Positions 44,730 to 54,966 of a stretch of DNA of 58,000 bases are shown piece by piece. The notes under the pieces were generated by a model. It did no database searches, had not been told where the DNA came from, and saw only the letters and a program-made list of their open reading frames with translations. Origin of the DNA: Adiantum capillus-veneris. Its lineage: Eukaryota; Streptophyta; Polypodiopsida; Polypodiales; Pteridaceae. The DNA is taken from positions 127,244,817 to 127,302,816 of the forward strand of contig CM043958.1 in the NCBI GenBank assembly GCA_014529385.2, written 5' to 3'. The first letter of the stretch is position 1. Each line of letters opens with the position of its first letter. Made by a program: the position numbers and the translations under genes.

Positions 44730-47385
44730 TTGCTATGGCTGAGAGTTATGGCATAACTTGCAATGGTGTTGTCCAAACCCTTCCCACACGTTTTTTTTGT
44801 ACCCGCCAATCCGCATGTTGTCTAGCCACAGACGATAATCCCCATATCTCCTTTCTTCGCTATTTTTTTGGCTAATCTCACCACATGGCCAATTTGGCTT
44901 TTTTTGACTTGTTCCTTGCGATGTAACCCGTGAATTAGCTTTTGATACGTCCATTGGTGTAGCTCCTCTCAGCTATTTTCTTTGTCCGCACCACCTCCAT
45001 GTCGAGTGTGACTAAAATAACCAGTACGAGCTTGGTAGTGGGTTTTTTCCATGCCCTGTGTAGACCAAACACCCAAGCTACCATATTGCCTTGCAAACCA
45101 AGGCATGTGATTAAAGATAATGTGATGCACACAAAGCATGCAGACATTATAAGCAATTCAAAAAATTATCATGTCATCAAACCAATTACAGTACCATGTA
45201 ATGAGTAATATGTTGATTTGTCCCCGCACTTTTGAATGTCTTGTGGAAGGTCTCCAGAGCTTCTTGGAATTTTGTATAGTCGCCATCAATCCATGAGTTC
45301 GATTCACAGAACTTGAATATTGTGTCCAAGGTTTTCTATACCTTCGCTTTGCGAGTCCTTGATGCACCATTGTCTGCATGGTCAACTACATCATTGTGCA
45401 GATTTTTCCACCTTCTTGTGCACTTTGGCTTTTGCGTTGTCGTCCAATTCTGGGCACTGAAAGGAAGAGTCGGGCTTTCACACCACCATGGACATCTTCT
45501 TTGGAACATCCCGGCCATTTTTCGATCTCTTCTCATCCTGCTCTATCTTAACATGTCCTCTGTGCAAACCCATTTCTGAGAAGGTTGTAAGATTGCCCTT
45601 TGCTTTGCAGAGAGAGGTCGAGTGGTCCAGGCAAAACAGATGTAGAGAAACGTTAGTTTTTCTATTATTCTACAAAGTGCATGCATTGTGCATATGTGTA
45701 CTCTAGATAGTGGGAGATCCAAAATGGGTCGAAAGTTAGGGTTGCGTAGATGCCTATCCGGAGCTCTTCTCCAAAATGGTTTGTAAAGGATGTGAACCCC
45801 TCCCATGAAATACAAGCAAGGGCTTTTGTTTGTTGCTCCTTTTGAAACATTGTACATGCATTTCAAGGTTTTTAGGTCTCCAGCCATGTGCCACTCTACA
45901 TTCTAGGATCCTATGCCCTCCACATCCAATTTCTTTCCATTTCTTTGTTCGCTTATTGTTTTTGGTATGTTTGTTTGATGAAAAACCCAATTCAATATCA
46001 TTTTTAAGGTCTCTAGTCATGTGCCACTCTACATTGTAGGATCCTATGCCCTCCACATCCAATTTCTTTCCATTTCTCTGTTCGCTTATTGTTTTTGGTA
46101 TGTTTGTTTGATGAAAAACCCAATTCAATATATTGAAGTTCTCAATGGGCACCTGAAATGATAATTTTGAACTTTTTATAATGCACATTCCAAAGCATTC
46201 AACTGAAACATAACGATAAATTATCTTAAACATAACTTCTATGTACCTTGAACGTCGCAAGAAGGAAAATGTTGTGCTTAGATTGCACACTAAAGTTTTG
46301 AGAATCATCTGGTCCAATGCTTGCATCTGATTGTGACTCGCACAACCTTTGTCTCCTTTACAAGCTCGCACTCATTTAGCTTGATGACAAACTTTAGGAC
46401 ACTGTTGCACTCTTCAGGAGTAACATCAAACGACTGCAGTATGATTGCAGCGCGATCATATCATAAAAAATATTGTTATAGTTGTCATAGACCATTTCTT
46501 CTCCTTTTGACAATCTGTATGTTGATTCAATGTGGAAAGGACTTCCTAGCTTTTGAAGCACCTCCTTGTTGACTTCTCGTCTTGTTTTTTTAATAGAGAA
46601 AGGGTTTGGAAGTAGCGTGTGCTTGATGTGGAACTTTTTGACTTGTCTTTGTACAAACCTGAGTAAGAGGAGTTACGAATCAAAACCCTTTTCTAGTGGA
46701 ACAGCACTGCAAGTGATGCAAAACCCTTCTCTTGTGGAACAGCACTGCAAATGATGCTACATACTTGAAAATGGCAGCATATCCCTTATTGGATATACTA
46801 GCTTCATCCAAAATTGATTGAACGTCCCTTGCAGAGAGTAGGTTCTCTTGTGAAAGGCTGTCAAGATATTTAGCAACGATCTTACCATAGCTCTTGTAAT
46901 CCAAGAGTCTAGCTACGTTTTTGCAATTCAATATGAGCCCGTAATGGGCTGAGGAGGTGGTTGTGCTGCACTCCACTTCCTTGTCAGGGTGAAGCAAAGA
47001 TCTGCGTAAGCATGTTAGCAGTAAGAGATATGAGAGTTTATGAATATAAACCTAAGAAGGATAGATGCACTCACTTGATGGCATGCACTCTTTTCTTGAT
47101 TCCTCCCGAGCCAACGTTCAAGTCTTTGATGTCTCTTAGTTTTCTTTGTCTTTGGCAAGACCTAGCGTTGTTTTTTTTCCTCTGAGTTGTTGTGTAAGCT
47201 CCTTAATGGTCTCCTTGCTCCCTTCAACGTGCTGAACACATTGCACGACTTTCTAGTGTAAGCGGACATTCTCATTGTACACAATATCTCTCTCTTGTTG
47301 TAGAATGTCATTTCTTGCAGTCAACTGCTTAGTGTAGCCATACAAGCCATGGTGGCCATCTTCGACATAGTTCACTAGGATGTAA
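44730..47385 (-). pseudogene. Unidentified multi-exon gene, minus strand, frameshifted
   Basis: Read from 47385 downward. A coiled-coil-like start (YTKQLTARNDILQQERDIVY and GSKETIKELTQQLRGKK). An intron 47074-47002 (GTGAGT to ACGCAG). An exon with TSSAHYGLILNCKNVARLLD and DVQSILDEASISNKGYAAIF. An intron starting GTATGT at about 46769 and ending ACTCAG near 46662, after which the frame resumes in phase (FVQRQVKKFHIKHTLLPNP and YRLSKGEEMVYDNYNNIFYD). An 11-base duplication near 46440 shifts the frame before SFDVTPEECNSVLKFVIKLN. Later pieces: EWHMAGDLKTLKCMYNVSKG and LPLSRVHICTMHALCRIIEK (45887-45600), GDYTKFQEALETFHKTFKSA (about 45270) and GSLGVWSTQGMEKTHYQAR with HTRHGGG (about 45050). The late motifs recall uncharacterised multicopy, transposase-like families, from memory and not verified. 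Confidence 0.45.
45875..46128. repeat. Tandem duplication, 133-bp period
   Basis: Units start at 45875 and 46008 with GGTCTC(C/T)AG(C/T)CATGTGCC and differ at only a few bases. 133 is not a multiple of three, so the duplication shifts the frame of the minus-strand gene it lies in. Confidence 0.95.
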
Positions 47386-47399
47386 TATCCTTAAAAGGT

Positions 47400-49126
47400 G
47401 GAGTGGAGTTTGTGACGGTGGTGCAGCCAAAGTTTCTCCGAGCTAGGAGGTGGTCTATGCCAAGCAAAGGTTGCAGACAAGTGCAATGCAGAAGGCTAGG
47501 GCAGGTACCAAGGTCCTGGGCACACTAGTGGCAGCGGAAATGTATACCCAATGCATCTTTCTAGGCTAAAACAACTCCAAGTTGCCTCAATTTCCAGATT
47601 AAAGTGTTCGAAATGCCAAGTCAGTGCTCCGAGATGTAGTGTTTGATGTGCTCTAGAAGCCGATCCAGACAGCTCGTCAAACGAAGCCCCGGTCCTCAAG
47701 ATATTGCAGTTCAAAAATTAGTAGGTGTTATAGATCCCTGACGGACAGGGCAAATGGGGACGGGTGGCCCATGCTGGTGTGAGTGGATGCACATGTAGAG
47801 TTTCAATTATGGGGCATGCCCGTTTTCTCGGATTTCCAATCGGAGCTCTAGATAGCAAGTTATGATCAGTTGGAATTTTTCTAGGGATTGGGTCTGTGCC
47901 CACTTGCTCGCATCGGAGGATGCGCCATCTGGCATCTTTTTGGCCTCGCCAAGGTTCCGATCATGGTGTGCACTATGTGGAGCTATAGCCGAGGGGGGTC
48001 TGGGGCAGTTGAAGGAGAAGTGTATGTAGACGATTTTTTTAAATTTTGGTCACCTAGGATCGCACGCCTGGGAAAGTCGAAATGCGGTGAGCATGGGGGA
48101 TTTCAAAGTCAGGAACCGGCTCCATCGATTGGGCTTTACAACCCCAAGATCCCGTCACCGGGCAAAGGACTGAAGAAGATCAAAGTTGGCATTCAAAGGG
48201 AATCTCCTTTTGAGATATTGAAAGCTTGAAGGCTAGCAACCCACGGGGTTCCACGTGGCACTCCCATGGTCCCATAAACGAATACGCAGCGATCAATGAT
48301 GGGGTATGTAGGCCACGCGATAGTCCATTTGAGGGTATGCGATTGAGGGAAAGCTCTCGTGGTGGCTGGCCATGGCAAAGCGCGCGAGGCGCTGCGTCGA
48401 CGGTGCCAGTGGCGTACTGGATGGCGGTTTTGAGAGAAGAAAGCGGTCGTGGCTCTGCGCCGGTGGCGCCCACTGGGCTAGAGGTGGCGGCATTGACTGC
48501 TGACATGGCCGCCCAATGGGAGCCCGTTCCCACGGCCCTTAAAGGGTCCTTTTTAAAGGCTAGAGGGGAGGCATTAGCGACCTCGCTGATGCCCCTCTCC
48601 AAGGCACAAGTGAGAGGGAAACCCCGCGAGTGAGAGGCCGCCCCGGCATACAGAGAAGGACAGCCCCCCGAGATGATAAAAGGGCCAGAGAGGCCAGGAG
48701 ATTAGATTCCAAAATGGGAGGTCCTGCAGTGTGCAAGAGAGAGAGAATGAAAAACCCGAGGGCCACCATGTGTACAAGGGGGAAGCAAGGACCATTCCAA
48801 GGGAGGCTGAGCAAGGTGAAGCCAAGGCAAGAGCAAGGTGGAGGCTGGCACCCAGAGAAGGAGAGGAGAGAGAAAAGAAGAGAGAAGAAGCAGGAGGAGC
48901 CAGACAAAGGTGGCCAAGGGTCAAAGAGGAGCCAAAAGGGCAGTGCAAAGTTTGGGTAGCCCCAAAGGGGTAAAAATAATGAGGAAAAAATAAAAATAAA
49001 AAAGCCTAGGGGCAGTAGCGACCTCGCTAATGCCCCCCCCCCCCCCCCCCCCCCAAGGGCAAAGAGAAAAAGAGAGGGTAGAGGAAAGAAAGTAAAGCGA
49101 TTACCCCCTTCAAAAGATGCCAAATC
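47400..49126. other. GC- and purine-rich stretch without a recognised gene
   Basis: The purine-rich plus strand (48640-48960, GAGAGGAGAGAGAAAAGAAG-like) makes long but meaningless open frames on both strands, including one of 193 codons at 48560-49141 minus. Two related dyads occur: GGCATTAGCGACCTCGCTGATGCC at 48570 and GGGGCAGTAGCGACCTCGCTAATGCCCC at 49010. A poly-C tract lies at 49034-49054. This may be leader or LTR sequence of the gypsy element resumed at 54305, split by the copia insertion. Confidence 0.45.
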
Positions 49127-49353
49127 TGTTACCATATACATGTGGTAGTGATGTGTGTGAACACACTAGGACCGCCGGGGCATTTTTTCCCTCTTTAGGA
49201 GGTTTTTTCCCCCGTGCATTGTATATACGCCCATCACTCTAGGGCTATCTATCTTTCCATTGCACACTAAGTAACACACTCTCTATTGTGTGCCTTGAGC
49301 TTCCTTCGTCTTCTCCAAGCTGTGTGTGTTTCTCTGCAACCCTAATTCCAACA
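49127..49353 (+). repeat. 5-prime LTR of the full-length copia element
   Basis: 227 bases, starting TGTTACCATATAC and ending CCTAATTCCAACA, preceded by target duplication AAATC (49122-49126). Contains GTATATAC at 49221-49228 as the likely TATA box. A primer-binding site, TCGTATCAGAGC at 49356-49367, follows closely and is near the usual tRNA-Met site TGGTATCAGAGC. As read, it is identical to the 3-prime LTR. Confidence 0.97.
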
Positions 49354-49715
49354 ACTCGTATCAGAGCAGGTCACGTCCTCCCGAGCTTAGTCGCCAGCTG
49401 CTCCAACACACGCCTGCTCACTTTCTCCGATTTTAGTGAGCTTTGGTGAGCGTTCGCAGGTCGACAAAAATTTTGGGTAAGCTCGAAGAGCTTGGTCTGC
49501 TCAGAATTTTGATTTGGGCTCATTTTGGCCTCCGTTTCCACTACAAGCAGTACTGCACAGGCTATTTCGTCATTTTGTGCAGAATTTCTGTCAATGCCGT
49601 TTTCTGCATAACATGTGCCTTATAGTCTTCTACGGTTTGTGCTATATAGAACAGGTTGTTCCCGCTCCGTTTCTCCTATTTTCGGGCAGTTTTCACATCA
49701 GGTGCAGCATTTACC

Positions 49716-52700
49716 ATGGCTGACAACAACAACACAGATGTGTTCAAGATGTTTGTTGTTGAGGACAGGTTGGATGGGGACAACTACCCTATGTGGGCTT
49801 ATATGATGCAACATGTTCTTGTGTCAAAGGGTGTCTGGAACATTGTGCAGGGCATTGATGTACATCCTGGTTCTGAGGATGTAGGCGATGTTGAGGATGT
49901 TGCAGGTCTTGCTGCAAGGATTGCAGCTGTTAGAGTTGTTTTGCCTACGGCAGAACAAGCTCGTTAGGATGTTAAGGATGCGTAGGCTCATGCATTGATT
50001 GCGTTGTCTGTGAAGCGCACCATTGTTCCTCACATCCGTTCAACAAAATCTGCAAAACAGGCTTGGGATATTTTAGCAGGTCTTTATGCAAGCCACAATG
50101 AGGCTAAAATTGCTTTGCTGCGTAAAGAGCTGGAGTCGAAGATTATGCATGAGGAAGATGATATGGACACTTTCCTTGCTAGTGTCAAGGATATCAATGA
50201 GCAGCTTATTTCTGCAGGTGAAGTCATTTCAGACAGTTCCCTTGTGCAGACTGTTCTTGATGCCTTACCAGATTCCTACCAGACTTGTGCTAGTACTTGG
50301 AGACTGATGACCCAAGGAAATCCTGAAGTTGTCAAGTTTGATGCATTATGCACATTGTTGTTGCAAGAGTCACTTTCCAGAAAAAATAGTACTAGACAGC
50401 GTGCAATTGAACAGGCTTTTATTGCTTCTCAAAGAAAGGGTGGTAACAGTAATGCAGCCACTTCTTATGGTTCTGCTGCGAGTGGCAAAAATTATGTTCC
50501 TAATGCTTCTGTTGGCAGCAATTCGTCTGGAAATTCTGGTGATAAGGGAAAAAAGAAGATGCGTTGCCATTATTGTAAAGCCAATGATCACTTGATCAAG
50601 TCGTGTCCTAAGTTGAAGGCCAAAGAGGCTAAGAAGAAAGAGGGTGGTTCCACTGCAAATGCTGGTTCCACTACAAATGTAGCCATTGTTGAGTCTTCTG
50701 TGAAAGGAGACTGTGTTGCTGATGTTGATGCAGAATGGGATTTTAGCGCAGAGTGCACCTACAATCCTACTGTTCATCATGCATGCTTGTCAGTTGCTGC
50801 AGATTCACATGTGTGGTATTTCGAGAGTGGTGCTACAAAGCACATTACCTCACATCGTGAATTGTTTACCTCTCTCGAGTCTGTCCCTCATGGGAATTCA
50901 GTCACTTGTGCCAACAACGCCTCTTATCCAGTTCAGGGAGTTGGAAAGATTGTGTTCACTGCTGCTAATGGCAGTTCCTTCACACTTGTTGATGCACTTT
51001 ATGCACCTGGGATCAAGAAGAATCTCTTGTCTGTATCCGCACTTGCTAGACTTGGACTTGTAGTCAAATTTGTGGATGACAAATGTACAGTTCATGATCT
51101 CAGTTTTGGTGATGAAATTGTTGCATCTGGGCTTTTGTGCCGTGGGCTGTATAAGCTCACTTTGTATGACAAGTGTGGACAAAATTTTGCAAATGCTGTT
51201 GCAGATTCAAAGGCTATTTCAGATGCAAAACTTTGGCATGCACGTTTTGGTCATCTGAATTTTGCCTGTTTGCTGCGTTTGCAGAAATCTGATATGGTTG
51301 CTTCTTTGCCGCCTCTTGAAGCACCTATCAAACATGTTTGTGAAGGCTGTATTCTGGGTAAAATGCAGCGTTCTAAGTTTCCAAAGGATGGTTCAGTTAG
51401 GGCCACATGCAGGTTGCAGCTTGTGCATAGTGATGTTTGTGGGCCCATGCAAACTCCATCCTTGGGCAATTACCTGTACTTCGTGACTTTCATTGATGAT
51501 TACTCCAGGCATGCATGGGTATTTCCGCTTAAAGCAAAGTCCGAAGTTGTTATGTGCTTCAAACAATTTTTGGCTATGGCTGAAAATGTCTCAAAATGTA
51601 CTATGGGCACCCTCCGTTCCGATCGAGGGGGGGAGTATATGTCTCATGAATTTAATGCATTTCTGGCTAGTCGTGGGATAAAACACCAATGTACAGTGCC
51701 TTATACACCTCAGCAAAATGGTGTTGCTGAGAGGAAAAACATGTCACTAACGGAAATGGCACGATGTATGGTCAAAAGTCAAGCTTTGCCGCATTCTTTT
51801 TGGCTTGAGGCCATTATGTGTGCCACTTATGTACTTAACAGGTGTCCTACGAAAGCTTTGCAGTCTATTACTCCATATGAAGCATGGCATGATAGAAAGC
51901 CTTCTATTGAGCACATGCGTGTTTTTGGCTATTTGGCATATGCTTTGGTGCCACAAGTGCAGCGCAGAAAATTGGATGATAAGGCTGTCAAATGTATTTT
52001 TGTTGGTTATAGTGCTGAAAGCAAAGGTTACAGGTTGTATCATCCGCAAACAAAACGTATTCTAGTTTCACGGGATGTAGTGTTTGTGGAAGATTCTGTT
52101 CATCCCTTGTTGTCATGTACTAGAGACAGTAATGTAAGATCACAAGACATTTATGACCCTTTGTTGCCTCTTTTCAGTGGTGGAAATACGAATGTAAGTT
52201 CCAATGAGGCAAATGTACAGCCTATGGGGGTTTCTGAAAATGTTCTAGATCAGCCTATTACTGATGCAGATGTACATGATGTACTTGATGAGGAAAGGGC
52301 TGAAAATGAGCACGCTAGAGGTATGCCAAAATGGCTGGTGCACACTTTGCGTGACTGTAAATTGGATGCGCCTTTGTCTAGTCGTACTCGTTCAGGCTCT
52401 CGCCATGCATCTTATGCATCAGATTGTTATGCTTTTGCTGTGTCTAGTTTACACGATGTTGAGGAGCCTCTGTCTTTTGATGAAGCACAAAATTCAGAAA
52501 ATTGGATGGCTGCCATGCAATCAGAATATGATGCACTTATAGAAAATGACACATGGACTTTATGTGATTTGCCTCCTGGCAAAAAGGCAATTTGTACGAA
52601 GTGGGTTTACAAGTTGAAACGCAAGCCGGATGGTGAGATCGATCGCCATAAGGCTCGACTTGTTGCAAAGGGTTATGCACAACAAAAAGGCATAGATTAT

Positions 52701-54002
52701 GAAGAGACTGTTGCTCCCACTTGTCGTATGACTACTGTGCGTTTTCTATGTGCATTGGAAGCTCATTTTGGTTGGGATGTACATCAATCAGACATTGTTA
52801 CTGCTTTCTTGAATGGTGACATATTTGAGGAAGTTTATGTAACGCAGCCTCGCGGTTTTGTCATGAAAGGACAAGAGGACAAAGTGTGCAAATGTAACAA
52901 GGCTTTGTATGGGTTGAAGCAATCTCCTCGCTCTTGGTATGAGAAAGCTGACACTCATTTGGTCAAACAAGGCTTTCATAATAGTCCAACAGAAAGCACA
53001 TTGTATGTAAAGCGTGAGGGTGATGTACTTCTCATTGTGGTTCTTTATGTTGATGATTTGCTGATCACTGGACCAAATGAGAGACATATTGCTGAATTTA
53101 AGGCTGATTTGAATGCTACTTTCAAGATGAAAGATTTGGGGCTGTTGCATCATTATTTGGGTATACAGTTTCAGCAGTGTGATGGTGGTATTGCCTTGTG
53201 TCAGAAAAGTTACATAGAGACATTGCTATGTAAGTTTGGACTTGAGGATTGCAAACCTATTTCCACTCCCATGGAAACAGGTTTGAAGTTGAGTCTACAT
53301 GATGTTGGTGATCCTGCTGATGTCACTCTTTACCAAATTGCTGTTGGCTGCCTCATTTATGTATGCAACACGAGGCCGGATATTCAGTTTGCAGTCTCAC
53401 AGGTCAGTAGATTTATGCATAGCCCAGGGTCTAAGCATTGGCAGGCTGTCAAGAGGATTTTCCGCTACCTTAGTGGCACTTTACATATTGGCTTGTTTTA
53501 TCCCAAGGGGGGATCATTGCCGCCAGACTTACATGCTTTTTCGGACTCAGATTGGGTTGGTTGTTTTGACACGCGAGTGTCCACAAGTGGTTTTTGTTTC
53601 ATGCTTGGCAGTTCATGTATATCATGGTTGAGCAAGAAGCAACCTATTGTGGCCACTTCGAGTTGTGAGGCTGAGTACAGGGCAGCCTTCACAGCTACGG
53701 TTGAGTGTGTATGGCTCAGACGCCTTATGGCTGATTTGGATGTTGGACAGGACACTTCCAACACTATCTACACAAACAGTCAGAGCGCATTGGCAGTTGC
53801 GAGGAACCCAGTTTTTCATGCTCGCACAAAGCACATTGAGGTGCATTACCACTATGTCAGGGAGAGGCTCTCAGCAGGAGAGATCAGCTTGGCTTATGTG
53901 CCAACACAGGACAACCTTGCAGATCTTTTCACAAAGGCATTGTCTCGTGAGAAGCTTGAAGCTTTCCGCAAAGCTTTGGGCTTACTCCCCTTTGTGGACT
54001 GA
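49716..54002 (+). pseudogene. Copia gag-pol polyprotein with two in-frame TAG codons
   Basis: One frame from ATG 49716 to TGA at 54000-54002 (1,428 codons) apart from TAG at 49965-49967 and 49983-49985. Gag starts MADNNNTDVFKMF. Zinc knuckle CHYCKANDHLIKSC at about 50563. Protease WYFESGATKHI at about 50815: the catalytic Asp of DSGA is Glu (GAG at 50823). Integrase: HARFGHLN, then CEGCILGKM (HHCC), and D-D-E in HSDVCGP, RSDRGGEY and QQNGVAERKN, intact. Reverse transcriptase 52500-53280 with TAFLNGDI and YVDDLLITG, intact. RNase H: AFSDSDW and ATSSCEAEY are intact, but YTNSQSA has Asn where the family has the catalytic Asp (AAC at 53774). After the second TAG, 49986-54002 stays open. Protease and RNase H activity are doubtful; integrase and RT look complete. 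Confidence 0.93.
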
Positions 54003-54077
54003 TCCTGTCCTCAGGGCATGGCACTTCCCTTTACTCATGTGCCAGCTCTCGTTCACCGCATCACTCCAGGGGGGATT

Positions 54078-54304
54078 TGTTACCATATACATGTGGTAGT
54101 GATGTGTGTGAACACACTAGGACCGCCGGGGCATTTTTTCCCTCTTTAGGAGGTTTTTTCCCCCGTGCATTGTATATACGCCCATCACTCTAGGGCTATC
54201 TATCTTTCCATTGCACACTAAGTAACACACTCTCTATTGTGTGCCTTGAGCTTCCTTCGTCTTCTCCAAGCTGTGTGTGTTTCTCTGCAACCCTAATTCC
54301 AACA
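54078..54304 (+). repeat. 3-prime LTR of the full-length copia element
   Basis: 227 bases, same sequence as the 5-prime LTR as far as I can read, followed by AAATC at 54305-54309. Preceded directly by a G-rich polypurine tract. Confidence 0.97.
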
Positions 54305-54966
54305 AAATCAAGGTGCCAAATGGATCAATTAAAATATAAATTCCAAAATTAAAGGCCCCCCCTATAAAGATCAAATTTTAGTCATATTAGGGGCTTTTTT
54401 TGTGGGGTTTGAAGCCTGCAAAGTGGAGTTCTCTGACAAGCTAACCCCTTTGTAACTTTTTCTTGAAAATGGCCATGCTAATGGCAGTGCAAGCCGGTGT
54501 ACATGCCTTTTGAAGTGCAATCAAGCTATGTTGCCCCCTCTTGCTGTTGTTTCCCCTTCCCCCCTTCTCTTTCTCCTGCTTTTATGTTTCCCTTGGTGCC
54601 AGTTGTGTGGAGGTGTGTGCCCCCCGGATCGACGGTGCTTTGTGTGAAAAAGTGAGATTGAGTGGCTGTGTGCGTGTGTAAGGGTGGAAACAGACCGTGG
54701 TGGTAGGTGTGTTGTGGGGTGAAATTGTGGAGCGTGTGAGCATTGGAAATTGAGCAGGTGGTGGTCTACTAGTGTAAGGTGTGTTTTTTGAAAGTGCTTT
54801 TCGAGAGGATAGGGGTGCTGCGGATACCCTAAGCTATAGAGAGGCCCTTGTGTTTGTGTCGGGTGTGTTCCCCCATTCCCCCTCTCCATCTTCTGGTGCC
54901 CCCACGGAGGAGCACGCTGATTGCTCCCAGTTAATCGAAAAGAAGCGGTTTTTCACATTGGAAGTC
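54305..54966. other. Leader region of the second gypsy element
   Basis: Noncoding sequence between the copia LTR and the gypsy gag start. No LTR pair could be defined inside the window. GTGTGTG-rich patches around 54650-54720. Confidence 0.4.

Larger units (their letters stand above)
49127..54304 (+). mobile_element. Full-length Ty1/copia retrotransposon
   Basis: 5,178 bases bounded by 227-base LTRs (49127-49353 and 54078-54304) that I read as identical, with 5-bp target duplications AAATC on both sides. Order: LTR, primer site, leader, gag-protease-integrase-RT-RNase H in one frame, polypurine tract CCAGGGGGGATT (54066-54077), LTR. Identical LTRs mean recent insertion, because the two copies are equal at integration. 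Yet the coding frame carries two stops and changed catalytic residues, so it probably moved using proteins from another copy. Confidence 0.97.

Noticed and set aside
48560-49141. 193-codon minus-strand open frame
   Set aside because: It translates the complement of a purine-rich, GC-rich tract and poly-C; composition is Leu/Ser/Pro/Phe-rich low complexity with no motif, and other frames there are open too.
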